From Hypomesus transpacificus (lineage: Eukaryota; Chordata; Actinopteri; Osmeriformes; Osmeridae): a DNA stretch of 64,000 nucleotides. The stretch spans positions 10,008,860 through 10,072,859 of the forward strand of contig NC_061074.1 in the NCBI RefSeq assembly GCF_021917145.1. Reading direction: 5' to 3'. A program made the position numbers and the translations under genes. Shown one piece after another: positions 10,510 through 21,724 of this stretch. The notes under the pieces were generated by a model. That model did no database searches, was not told the origin of the DNA, and saw nothing but the letters and a program-made list of their open reading frames with translations. Within the stretch, counting starts at the first letter, position 1. Every line of letters begins with the position of its first letter.

Positions 10510-11114
10510 TGATAATCAATAAAAACGCAATTATGTAAACACTATAATATATAAACAACAATAAAATATAAAGGAATAAGTTTTGCCTGTCTTCTTTGTT
10601 CTGGTTATTGATCTTCTCCTGTACGTTCTATGTGCATCTGGTGTATTTAGCGTGACGTCCAGTGAATGAAATATAATGTAATGTCCTCAGACAGGTCTTT
10701 CCAAAGCATAGGGTGCTAATGCTAAAATCCTTAACAATCCTTCAGTATTGACACAATTATAGGTGTTCATTCAACTACTAAGTATTGTATTCCTTAAAGT
10801 ACAGGTACAGTTTCAAGAACAACCTGCATGATCCTAAACAGCTCTTGTAATTAAAACAATAACAAACCAACCAATCTTACTCAACAAATGGGTCAAACAC
10901 ACAGATACTCTAAAGGGTCAACCAGAAATGTGAGCATATTGATGGGTTTCTTATGAAATTACAAATGTGTGCTTCAAAACTGAGCTTCCCCTCCATTGTT
11001 ACAGGGGTAGAGTATGTTCCCTGTGTCCTGTCATGTTGGACTGTCTTCCAGCTGTGGGTCATAGAGAAGTTCCCACAGATGGTGACTGCTGGGACAGCTT
11101 GGTCCCAGACAACA

Positions 11115-12476
11115 TCACTGCTTTGGGGGTTTTCTACTGTGGACACGCAGGTGACTCTTCAGATGACAATTTGTTTTACCTGAATAGTCACAGAGGTCAC
11201 AGCTGTAGGGTTTCTCTCCAGTGTGGATTCTGCGGTGAACAGTGAAATGGCCAGCCTGGCTAAAGGTTTTACCACAGAGGTCACAGCTGTAGGGCTTCTC
11301 TCCAGTGTGGATTCTCTGGTGAACCGTCAATTCTGCAGCCCGTTTAAAGTTTTTACCACAGAGGTCACAGCTGTAGGGCTTTTCTCCAGTGTGGATCATG
11401 CAGTGAACTGTGAAACTTCTACCACTGCTAAAGGTTTTACCACAGGTGTCACAGCTGTAGGGCTTCTCTCCAGTGTGGATTCTGCGGTGAATTGTCAATT
11501 CCCCAATCTGTCTAAAGGTTTTATCACAGAGGTCGCAGCTGTAGGGCCTCTCTCCAGTGTGTATTCTGTGGTGAACTGTCAATTCCCCAGCCCGTTTAAA
11601 GGTTTTACCACAGAGGTCACAGCTGTAGGGCTTCTCTCCTGTGTGGATTATGCAGTGATTTCTGTAACTGCTAGCGCAGCTAAAGGTTTTATCACAGAGG
11701 TTGCAATTGTAGGGCTTCACTCCAGTGTGAATCCTGAGATGATTTCTCAAAGTGGAAGTCTGGCTAAAGGTTTTATCACAGAGGTCACAGCTGTAGGGCT
11801 TCTCTCCAGTGTGGATTCTGCGATGAACTGTCAGTTCCCCAGTCTGTCTAAAGGTTTTATCACAGAGGTCACAACTGTAGGGCTTCTCTCCAGTGTGGAT
11901 CCTGCTATGAGCTCTGAAATGGCCAATCTGGCTAAAGTTTTTACCACAGAGGTCACAGCTGTAGGGCTTCTCTCCAGTGTGGATTCTGCGATGAACTGTC
12001 AATTCCCCAGTCAGTCTAAAGGTTTTATCACAGAGGTCACAGCTGTAGGGCTTCTCTCCAGTGTGAATTCTGCTATGAGCTCTGAAACCGCCAATCTGGC
12101 TAAAGGTTTTACCACAGAGGTCACAGCTGTAGGGCTTCTCTCCAGAGTGGATTCTGCGGTGAGCTCTGAGATGGCTAGTGTGGCTAAAGGTTTTACCACA
12201 GAGGTCACAGCTGTCGGGCGTCTCTCCAGTGTGGATTCTGCGGTGAACTGTTAATTTCCCATTCCGTCTAAAAGTTTTACCACAGAGGTCACAGCTGTAG
12301 GGCTTTTCTCCAGTGTGGATCATGCAGTGAGCTGTCAAACTGGTAGCCTGGCTAAATGTTTTACCACAGAGATCACAGCTGTAGGGCTTCTCTCCAGTGT
12401 GGATCCTCATGTGCTTCCTAAGATTACTGGATGAGGAAAGGCTCTTTCCACATGTATCACAGTTATGTGTCTCCAT
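11115..12476 (-). CDS. C2H2 zinc-finger protein, copy B (intact, 16 fingers)
   Basis: A 453-aa single-exon coding region starting [11 protein letters not shown], with sixteen C2H2 fingers in uninterrupted array and TGEKP-type linkers. The last finger ([11 protein letters not shown], then HLRVHSRK) differs from the others in its loop and closes the protein before PPKQ. This is the only one of the three copies with that finger intact in frame. Fingers 5-8 form two tandem copies of a two-finger unit (FSQIG.FRAH plus FR.TGELTVH). No effector domain is visible; a nuclear DNA-binding role follows from the family. Exon 2 probably starts at 12,661 and joins a non-coding exon ending at 13,806. Confidence 0.9.
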   Translation of the reverse strand: METHNCDTCGKSLSSSSNLRKHMRIHTGEKPYSCDLCGKTFSQATSLTAHCMIHTGEKPYSCDLCGKTFRRNGKLTVHRRIHTGETPDSCDLCGKTFSHTSHLRAHRRIHSGEKPYSCDLCGKTFSQIGGFRAHSRIHTGEKPYSCDLCDKTFRLTGELTVHRRIHTGEKPYSCDLCGKNFSQIGHFRAHSRIHTGEKPYSCDLCDKTFRQTGELTVHRRIHTGEKPYSCDLCDKTFSQTSTLRNHLRIHTGVKPYNCNLCDKTFSCASSYRNHCIIHTGEKPYSCDLCGKTFKRAGELTVHHRIHTGERPYSCDLCDKTFRQIGELTIHRRIHTGEKPYSCDTCGKTFSSGRSFTVHCMIHTGEKPYSCDLCGKNFKRAAELTVHQRIHTGEKPYSCDLCGKTFSQAGHFTVHRRIHTGEKPYSCDLCDYSGKTNCHLKSHLRVHSRKPPKQ

Positions 12477-12661
12477 AACTCAGCTCTCTCTTTGTTCTCT
12501 GTCTGGTCTCTCTGGATCCTGTATCTAGTGTCTGGAAGTTTGCTTCTCTCTGGTTGAGTCTCTCTCTGTAGTCTCTCAGGTTGAGTCTCTGTCGTCTCTC
12601 TGGTTGAGTCTCTTCTGTCTAGTCTCTGCCCATGATCAAGTATGATTGGCCAGTAGGAGAT

Positions 12662-13805
12662 CTGGAAGAAACAGTTCCAAGTTAGTGAGAACTCAGCTTT
12701 AAAATAACTCCTTTGTCATAATATCCACTCTGCATGTGTAATGTTATTTGTACAGGAGAAACACACAGAACTGTGAGAAACCCCTAATCTCTGCCATACA
12801 GCTCCTCATAATAATGTGGTTTTCTTCAAAATAATAATAGCCAATATGATTAAAAGAAGGGTAGGCAAGTTTTGTGAAGCTAGCTATTTTAGTTTATTTT
12901 TTATATGATTTAAACCAAAATATTCCACTTCCTCCCTTCAAAGCCACAAAACTACAGTAACGAGCAGGGGGGCAGAGTGCGTACAGGTACGTAGACAGAC
13001 AGGTAGCCCGTCCAATCACTAGTCAGTACCCCTTAAAGATTGATCACAGAATTGCAACGCCAACAGAATGATTTAATGTTACCGTCAAACCTTTGTATAT
13101 ATTAGTTAACATTAACATTTAGTCATTTAGCCACTTACAGTAAGTACAGGGACATTCTCCCCGAGACATTCTCAAGTAGGGTGAAGTGCCTTGCCCAAGG
13201 ACACAACGACATGTGCACCGCTCAGCCACCTGACTCCCTATGATAGTTGCTATCATTAAGTAATTTACGGCAAATATGACAAGTTATTTTCAACAATATG
13301 GCCTACCCTGCCTTTAATTACTACATAATAAGCATTACATGTGTAAATTAACAATAAAAATACTTTGGATTGGAATTGCAAAGTTTTGCATGTCTCATTT
13401 TCTATTGCAAACGTATAGTTACAACATAGAAAATACATCACGGAATGATTATGAGCACAACTTATATTATCTCCACTGCGGCAATGCTGTACCTGTGCTG
13501 TACAGAACACAGCACACTACGCTGCCCACGAGGGCGGTCAAATTAAAGTTCCCAAAACCAAAGTAAGTAGCCTACATTGAGACTCACAAGACTGCATCTA
13601 AATAATATAAAATAATATAACATACAGTTTTCACAACGTAGGTTACTAACATCTCAATTAATGACGACAAACACTGAATCTAGCTAACAACACAATCGAA
13701 GTAGGTAAAGCTAGCCTAGCTAGCACCGAAATGAGTTTTAAAACAAGGCAAGTCGAAAATCCTGGATATTATGTCAAAAGCAACGCATATAATGCTAGCA
13801 CTTAC
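12662..13805 (-). other. Intron 1 of zinc-finger gene B
   Basis: Predicted intron between the exon 1 donor and the TTTCTTCCAG acceptor. It contains a minus-oriented SINE but nothing coding. Confidence 0.6.
13111..13238 (-). mobile_element. tRNA-derived SINE, internally deleted
   Basis: Minus-oriented copy of the same family as at 4116-4300, ending in CTCAGCCACCTGACTCCC. Part of the tRNA-like head and body is missing. It is in the intron of zinc-finger gene B and absent from the same place in A and C. Confidence 0.85.
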
Positions 13806-13849
13806 CTTCAAAGCTGTTAAAATTGCAACAGAGCTTCGATCTTTAAATA
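13806..13849 (-). promoter_or_regulatory. Promoter and non-coding exon 1, zinc-finger gene B
   Basis: TATTTAAAG on the minus strand (13,841-13,849) followed by a short exon ending at 13,806 with donor AAG|GTAAGT. Equivalent to the copy A and C promoters. Confidence 0.6.
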
Positions 13850-15767
13850 GGCCTACATTGGGTCTCAAAATACATTTTAAAACGTAGGGGAAACTTCACT
13901 TTACGTATGACAAACTACATGGATTTAGAGCTCACAGGGTCGTCAAGTTCTATCAAAAGCTTGGAGTGAGACCCCCCCCGTTTACGTGGGTGTGTGTCCC
14001 AAGACAAGTTTTCATTGTGTACACCCCTGCCCACGCCCCCCAAGTAGGCTAATAGATATTAAGCTTTAAGGCTAGGCCAGGCCTAACAACTGACACAGGT
14101 TATATAACTATTTAATGACCAAAGACCAAAATGTTGTATTTTCCATCATTCAATGTATTTTGCCTATACATAAATGAACTAATGTAACAAATGTTCTGTA
14201 CGTCTTCAATCCATTCTCAAAGTTTAAAAACAGCACTGGAACACAGCAGGGTTGATGCAAAGTGTTTAATTGGTCCTCAGGTGACAAACATTCCCAATAC
14301 AATGTGAGCATGATCCCAGGATCAGATTGAAATTCTCTCCAGACATTTCACTTTTTTAGTATTACCATATGGTATTATGGTACAATACTTGTTGGTTAAA
14401 TGTGCATTATGCATTCTTAAACAGCTGGTCCCTTGTTCTAGAGGATTCAAATTACAGGAACTTTCCTTCATAGACAATTCTCACAATTTAGGCCCGATCT
14501 GACCTTGAACAGCCAGCTGCACTAGGCTCCTGGGCATGAGGCCACAAATATGTCTCATAAGTAGTAGCTGGGCCTTCCTGGTTCTTTATGGAAGCACACA
14601 CACATTCTTCTCCCCCACTCAGCCCCTAATTATCCAGATCTTCTTATTTTGGGCTTTATTTCTTCTACCATTTTCTAGGGGTAAAATATAATCAGTCAAC
14701 AAGCTTGTCATCTGGTTTCCAATAATATCGCTTATACTAATATGGTTTCCAGTATTATAGCATATATACAAAAAAATGATTACAAGTTTCATTAAATCTA
14801 TAATCATTATCCATCTTCATAATTACAATAGTGTGATGTTTTTTCCACAACAGAACCTTGCAATTTTATCGCAGATTGAAATGACCATACCCATCTATGT
14901 CTTATTACCTGCTTAGTTTCCTTGGCTCGAGCACTCAGGACACCAGCATAACAGGGCTGAACGTTTTTTGGGGGTTAGTCTTTTCTCATATCTTCTTGTG
15001 TATCTCAACACTTCAGTTGCTAAACTTAACATGAAATTATATTACATTGTACAAAATCGTATCCATAGAGGAACTTGATTCTGAAAGTATGGTGTCAAAA
15101 TGAAGACTTTAAATAGATAACACGATCATGAAACTATAAACACTATTATAAAGTAAACAACAATAAAATATAAGGTATAATTCTTGCCTTTCTTGTTTGT
15201 TCTGGTTATTGATCTTCTGCTGTACTTTCTATGTGCACTATCTGGTGTATTTAGCGTGACGTCCAGTGAATGAAATATAATGTAATGTCCTCAGACAGGT
15301 CTTTCCAAAGCATAGGGGTGCTAATGCTAAAATCCTTAACAATCCTTCAGTATTGACACAATTATAGGTGTTCATCAGAACTAATAAGTATTGTATTCCT
15401 TTAAGTACAGATACAGTTTTAAGAACAACCTGCATGAGCCTCAACAGCTCTTGTAATTAAAACAATAACAAACCAACCAATCTTACTCAACAAATGGGTC
15501 AAACACAGAGACATTCTAAAGGGTGGCAGCGATAAAGAGGTCAAACAGAAAATTAATATTGAGCACCTTGATGGTTTTCTTATAAATTACAAATGTGTGC
15601 TTCAAAACTGAAAGGTGTCAGCCAGTGTTTACCAAGATTCTCCCCAGTCTGACACAGCTTCCCCTCCATTGTTACAGGGGAAGTGTAGCTGTGGGTCGTA
15701 CAGAAGTTCTCTCAGGTGGTGACTGCTGGGACAACTTTACCCCCTTGGTTTTTCCATCATAGATGTG

Positions 15768-15817
15768 CAAGAAACTCTTCAATAGGTCATTTGTTTGACA
15801 TAGTCAGTGTGTGCTTC
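15768..15817 (-). pseudogene. Decayed last finger of zinc-finger gene C
   Basis: Sequence near 15,768-15,815 still resembles the [11 protein letters not shown] finger region of copy B but has lost its frame and cysteines. The open frame of copy C stops before it. Confidence 0.5.
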
Positions 15818-16924
15818 TTAGATCTTCTCGTCTGTGTGGGTCTTGCGGTGATGTCTGACACTGCCAGTGTGGCAAAAGGTTTTACCACAGAGATCACAGC
15901 TGTAGGGCTTCTCTCCAGTGTGGATCCTGCGGTGAACTCTCACAGCGGAAGCCTGGCTAAAGGTTTTACCACAGAGGTCACAGATGTAGGGCTTCTCTCC
16001 AGTGTGAGACATGCGGTGAACTCTCACAGTGGAAGCCTGGCTAAAGGTTTTACCACAGAGGTCACAGCTGTAGGGCTTCTCTCCAGTGTGGGACATGCGG
16101 TGAGCTGTCAAATTCCCATTCTGGTTAAAGGTTTTACCACAGAGGTCACAGCTGTAGGGCTTCTTCTCTCCAGTGTGGATTCTGCAGTGAATTTTGAAAC
16201 TGTTGGCATGTCTAAAAGTTTTACCACAGTGGTCACAGCTGAAGGGCATCTCTCCAGTGTGGATTCTGTGGTGACGTCTGAGATGGCTTGTGTGGCTAAA
16301 GGTTTTACCACAGAGGTAACAGATGTAGGGCTTCTCTCCAGTGTGGATTCTGCGGTGGACAATATATTGGTTAGTTCTGCTAAAGGTTTTACCACAGAGG
16401 TCACAGCCATAAGGCTTCTCTCCAGTGTGGATCCTGCGGTGAGCTTTTAATTCCCCAGCCCGTCTAAAGGTTTTACCACAAAGGTCACAGATGTAGGGCT
16501 TCTCTCCAGTGTGGATTCTGCTGTGACCTGTCAAACTGCTATCACTGCTAAAGGTTTTACCACAGAGGTCACAGCTGTAGGGCTTCTCTCCAGTGTGGAT
16601 TCTGCTGTGACCTTTCAAACTGCCATCACTGCTAAAGGTTTTACCACATAGGTCACAGCTGTAGGGCTTCTCTACAGTGTGGATTCTGTGGTGAACTGTT
16701 AAGTCCCAATTCTTTCTAAAGGTTTTACCACAGAGGTCACAGCTGTAGGGTTTCTCTCCAGTGTGGATCCTGCTATGAGCTCTGAAATGGTCAGCCTGGC
16801 GAAAAGTTTTACCACAGAGGTCACAGCTGTAGGGCTTCTCTCCAGTGTGGATCTTCATGTGCCTCTTGAGGCTACCGGATGAAGAAAGGTTCTTCCCGCA
16901 TGTATCACAGTGATGTGTCTCCAT
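15818..16924 (-). CDS. C2H2 zinc-finger protein, copy C (13 fingers)
   Basis: A 368-aa single-exon coding region starting [11 protein letters not shown], with thirteen C2H2 fingers, ending HTDEKI. One linker carries an extra lysine (TGEKKPYSC), one reads HTVEKP and one finger starts FSCDHCGK; otherwise metal ligands are intact. The terminal finger of copy B is decayed here (15,768-15,817). No KRAB or other effector domain is visible. Exon 2 probably begins at 17,204 and is spliced to exon 1 ending at 18,549. Its first finger (SSSGSLKRH) is closer to copy A than to copy B. Confidence 0.88.
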   Translation of the reverse strand: METHHCDTCGKNLSSSGSLKRHMKIHTGEKPYSCDLCGKTFRQADHFRAHSRIHTGEKPYSCDLCGKTFRKNWDLTVHHRIHTVEKPYSCDLCGKTFSSDGSLKGHSRIHTGEKPYSCDLCGKTFSSDSSLTGHSRIHTGEKPYICDLCGKTFRRAGELKAHRRIHTGEKPYGCDLCGKTFSRTNQYIVHRRIHTGEKPYICYLCGKTFSHTSHLRRHHRIHTGEMPFSCDHCGKTFRHANSFKIHCRIHTGEKKPYSCDLCGKTFNQNGNLTAHRMSHTGEKPYSCDLCGKTFSQASTVRVHRMSHTGEKPYICDLCGKTFSQASAVRVHRRIHTGEKPYSCDLCGKTFCHTGSVRHHRKTHTDEKI

Positions 16925-16939
16925 AACTCAGCTCTCTCT

Positions 16940-17165
16940 TTGTTCTCTTCCTGGTCTCTCTGGATCCAGTATCGAGTCTCTGGAAGCTTGTTTCTCTCTG
17001 GTTGATCCTTTGTCTGCTTACTGCTGTTTCTGGTTGAGTCTTTCTCTGTAGTCTCTCTGGTTGAGTCTCTGTAGTCTCTCTGGTTTAGTCTCTGTGTCTC
17101 TCTGGTTGAGGCTCTGTAGTTTCTCTGGTTGAGGCTCTTTAGTCTCTCTGGTCTCTCTGGAACCT
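16940..17165 (-). repeat. CTCTCTGGTTGAG tandem repeats, 5' UTR of gene C
   Basis: Eight or so degenerate units of a 20-24-bp CTCTCTGGTTGAGTCTCTGTAGT-type motif, longer than the arrays in copies A and B. Confidence 0.8.
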
Positions 17166-17204
17166 TGACTCTCTGGAGTCAAGTATGATTGGCCAGTAGG
17201 AGAT

Positions 17205-18548
17205 CTGGAAGAAACAGTTCCAAGTGAATGAGAACTCAGCTTTCACATATAAAAGAACTCCTTTGTCATAACGTCCACTTGCATGTGTAATGTTATTTAA
17301 ATCAGGAGAGACCAGGGGATCGGTCTTGCCTGACTGAACTTGCGCAAGCTTCATTTGTACTGGACAAACACTTAATACTGTGAGAAAAACATAATATCTG
17401 CCATACAACTCCTCATAATAATTTGTTTTTTTTTCAAAATAATAAAAGCCAATATGGTTAAAAGAAGGGTAGGCAAGTTTTGCGAAGCTGGCTATTTTAG
17501 TTTATTTTTGATACATTCACAACTAAATATTCCACCTCCTCCCTACATAGCCACTCCCACAAAACTACAGTAACGAGCATTGTATGGAGGGGCAGAGTGC
17601 GCAGTTACGTAGACAGACAGGCAGCCCATCCAATAACTAGTCAGTGTACCCCTTAAAGATCGTTCGTGTTTATTACAATATTGCGACGCCCACAGAATGA
17701 TTTCATATTACCGTCAAACCTTTGGATATATTAGTTGCTATCAAGACATTAAGTTACATACAAATATGACAAAAAGTTATTATCAACAACATGGCTTACC
17801 CTGCCTTTAATTACCACACAATCAACATTAGCCTACATGTGTAAATTAACAATAAAGGGACTTTGGATTGGATTTACAAAGTTTTGAATCCAATCATATT
17901 GATATGCTATATTGCATGTGTCTCGTTTTCTATTTAAAACGGATAGTTAAAACATCTAAAAGAAATCACGGAATGTATTCAACTTACATTGGCTCCCACT
18001 CCACTGCAGCAATACAGAACACAGCACACTATCTTTAGCCTTCGCTGCGCAAGATGGCGGTCAAATTAAAGTTCACAAAACTTGAGTAAGTAGGATACCT
18101 TGAGACTCATAAGACTGTCTGGATCTAAATAACATAAAATAATTTTACATACACTTTTCACAACGTACTAACATATCCCCATTACATAAAGACAAACACT
18201 GAATCTAGCTAACAATTCAATCGAAGTAAAGCTACCGTAGCACCGAAATGATTCATGTTTAATTGTAACTTGTTTAACTACATGCTCTTAGGTTCTTCCT
18301 TTGGCACTTATTTAGGTTGTTCACAATATCTGTTTAATGTTTTGGTTACCTGCAATGTTTTTGGGGCTATCTTGTTGTTATTATCAGTGACCTATGCACT
18401 TTGTAAAGCTCTCTCTTGGAAGTCGCTTTGGATAAAAGCGTCTGCTAAATGAATACATGTACAGTAGCTAAATGAGTTTTAAAACAAGCAAAGTCGCAAA
18501 ATCCTGGATACAACGTCAAAAGCAACGCATATTAATGCTAGCACTTAC
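17205..18548 (-). other. Intron 1 of zinc-finger gene C
   Basis: Predicted intron aligned with those of copies A and B. It includes a plus-oriented interspersed repeat at about 18,295-18,458. Nothing coding was recognised. Confidence 0.6.
18295..18458 (+). repeat. Interspersed repeat with a SINE-like tail
   Basis: Unique to copy C. It ends GTCGCTTTGGATAAAAGCGT then CTGCTAAATGA, a tail related to the SINEs elsewhere in the window but with a different body. A hydrophobic open frame here is a by-product of the repeat. Confidence 0.6.
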
Positions 18549-18594
18549 CTTATTGCTGTTAAAAACAGTGCAACAGAGCTTTTATCTTTAAATA
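18549..18594 (-). promoter_or_regulatory. Promoter and non-coding exon 1, zinc-finger gene C
   Basis: TATTTAAAG on the minus strand (18,586-18,594), then a short exon ending at 18,549 with donor AAG|GTAAGT. Confidence 0.6.
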
Positions 18595-19560
18595 CATTGG
18601 GTCTCAAAATGAATGTGAAAGCGTATAGTAGGAAAACTTCACGTATGACAAACTAGGCTACATGGATTCAGAGCTCACGTAACCGTGGATACAAACCAAC
18701 GACTGTAAAAAGTCAACGATACAAACACTCGAGATGCAGTTGCACATGTGAAACACCAGATAGCACCAGCACGGTAAAAAGGCTACAATGCATGCATATT
18801 TATGTTTTCATACATTTTCTTATTACATCGTACACTTGAAACGTTTAGACCACATTTAACAGAATGGCTATTCTAATTACATAAATGAATGTGTGATTAT
18901 TTAAGGAAATCATCCTTTATCAAGATTTCAAACGGCAATTTTTACAATAATCTTCTCCGTCCGTACAACTTCATTTTTCAACCACTTTTATTACAAGATA
19001 GAGGAAAACGTATGGCATCTGAAACTTTTTACACAATCAAATTGGCCAAACAAGTAGGCTAATAGATATTTAGCTTTCAGGGTACTTAAGTTTCACAGTA
19101 ATCAGCAAAACATGAGGCGACAAACCTGCCATTGCGTGCCCTAGCCTTCTCCACCCAAAACCGACGGGGTGCGGCAGATAATGGCGAGTGCGAATTGAAT
19201 GTAATGAAATAAATGGACTGAAATTTTGAGAAAAACTCGTATGTCCTGATATTTATAGCCTAGCCAACCGTCCGTGCTACACAATTATACTGAATTTAGG
19301 ACATATGCCTACCGCCCAGCCCTATGTTTAACACATCTCTGTTCCAGTCTTCATCTTCCAGTGAGGTAGGCGAGAAGGGTGTAAACTGCCCTGTTATCAG
19401 GCTACCAATAGGAGAATAAACCCTTTTGTTTCAGAAACATCCAGTCTCTTTACTTAAAACTTGTAAATATAGAGAAGTGTGTCTGTAGTCTTCAACAATG
19501 GACAAAGATCAGTGTGCAAGTATACCATTAGAATTGCTAGTGGCTAGTGGCTTTTCTGAA

Positions 19561-21724
19561 CAACTTATGTTTCGTCATTGGCAGTAATTCTCTGAGATTC
19601 TTAATGTTTAACAGTGTGGTAGAGAACAGATGTTTGCAAATCTGTGTTAAATGATTACTTATAGATGCAAGTAATACAGACATGAATTTAAGGGATATAC
19701 TCTGGGCATTGTGCCTCTATTTTACTCATCTTGCATTGTTAGTTGCAAATCTCTGCTTGTCTGTCTGGTAGAAAAAGAGACGTGTTTGTTTTACAGGGCA
19801 AATAAAACCACTGAGATGTATCAGTCTGTGTTTGTATTCCATTTATTCCATTATCTTCATTTCTCTTTTTCATCCTGCATATTTACTGATCATTGATCTG
19901 TTGGTCTAAGATGATTCATATGAAATGTTCCAATAAAGATGAACATTTTTTGTGAACACAAAGTCCAGGTTTGCGAAATACTATTTACATAAGGAACCTT
20001 TTACCATCCAGTAAGAGAGGGCCTCTCTCCTAAACCAGGTAAACGCCCAACACACACAGGTTGAGCTCTTTGCATTTACCAACTATTATGAAGATTAACT
20101 CACAAAAATGCTGCCCATCTTCTCGATTAGTGCTGGTGTCGTTTCCACAATGGAAGACTTCTCTTGAGGCAGTATGGTGTATTGTGATGTTCATTCAGCT
20201 ACTTAGTGGAGTAGGTACCAATTAAAAGTCAAATCAGCCATCACACATCACCTATCACCCAATCCTAGGTGGGAACGCACACCGCAGTAAACACATCCTT
20301 AAGGAGCACTTTACTCTAGCTGAAAGGTCTCAAACATATATTTTGTGAGTGAAATTAACTGAATCTCTATAATATATAATATGGACACTTAGAGACAATA
20401 TAATAAATGGCAGTGCATAATCCCAGCAGTGGATGACAAGTCTACATGTGTTAGGGCAGTGTATAAATTTTCCCAGCAGTGCAATTTATCACACAGAAAT
20501 GCTGAGTCTCAAACAATTATAGATTGCATAAATGGTTGAGAAAGCAGTCTGTGATTCTAACAGAGCACTGCATGGTTTACATAGAAATGAATGTAGCTCC
20601 AGGCTAATTTCTAAAGTTACTGTACATGGATCTTGAGATTTGGTGGCAGCGTTAAGTATAGTTACATTGAACTCCTGTTTGCCCAAATCCCTCAATGTCC
20701 ATCATCATAGACTGACTTTCCACATTCATATCTCAAGGCTGAGTTCAATGTGATGATTCTGCTTTCAAAAGTATAACAACCTCTACAGTGAGAACGGAAC
20801 AAGCAGCCCAGCTTTTATCGCAAAGTTTTATCTATACTGTAGCGAGGTAAAACTTTGTGAACCCTTAGAATCGTGCACGTGTCTCCCGTTGCCTTGACTA
20901 CCCAGACTCCGACACCACATTTGTCAGTCTCAGTAAAGGCCCTCAGCTCCGTACACCATCGCCACTATGTGGCATCTAGGTTCATCTAGGTTCTCCAATA
21001 CAGAGGTTGTGACTATCAGAGGGCTGGACAGAATGGCTGCACCAGAGACAACCTAGATGTCATGGATGGAAGTCGACGTTGTGTCTTTCAGCTGCTTGGA
21101 CTGTGTGACCCCTTCACCCCCACCTCCCCTCACCCACACCCCCCTCACCCACACCCCCCCTCCCAAGGATAGCCTCATAACATCCACTTTGCTCTTAATT
21201 TCTGAAGTTAACTTACATGGATCTCAGGATTTGGTGGCAGCATTAAGTGTAGTTACATGGAACTCTCGTTAGCCCACTCCGATTGCACAGTCTGTTAAGA
21301 CCCCCCCACACCCTTAGTTTTTTTCTCAGCTTTTACAGAACCTCTCTCCAACTCGACAATGATACTGTCGAACCACGATCGAAAAAAAAGTCTTCATAAA
21401 TATCATTAGTATTATTACTTCTCATTTCAACAACACAAAAAGCATGTGAAAGTGCCATTTATAATATATATTCTGTATATATAAAACAACTGGTGAAATT
21501 CTGACATGGGGGGGGGGGGGGAAAGTAAAGTTTGGCTTGAAATAGAATGAACTTCCTGGAGTCACTCAGCAGGCTTTTGCATAAAATCCATGTCCTGACT
21601 TAAAATATTTTCATATTTTTTAACTAAAATATTTCACAGGCAAGGATTCTTGTTTCATTCTTGTGGTTGGTTTTGTTACTGAACACGGTGTTAGAATTGT
21701 TCACCTTCAGGGGTGTTCCACAGG
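19561..21724. other. Intergenic DNA and fgf12 3' UTR, no other gene seen
   Basis: Contains two diverged direct copies of a block with TTTGGTGGCAGC (near 20,615-20,700 and 21,205-21,280), a C-rich run of CACCCACACCCCCC type near 21,115-21,165 and a 12-G run near 21,510. The part just below 21,725 is probably the fgf12 3' UTR, but no convincing poly(A) signal was found. Confidence 0.6.

Larger units (their letters stand above)
9990..13935 (-). repeat. Zinc-finger duplicon, copy B
   Basis: Second tandem unit. Compared with A and C it lacks most of the interspersed repeat block: sequence jumps near 10,170 from the CCATCATTCAA flank directly to the ATCGCAGATT flank. It carries an additional SINE in the gene's intron (13,111-13,238). 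Confidence 0.72.
14085..19560 (-). repeat. Zinc-finger duplicon, copy C
   Basis: Third tandem unit, matching A through the 3' flank, gene, intron, promoter and distal flank (for example near 6,880-7,250 against 19,220-19,470). The left boundary follows a short unique C-rich stretch near 13,960-14,080. Confidence 0.72.
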
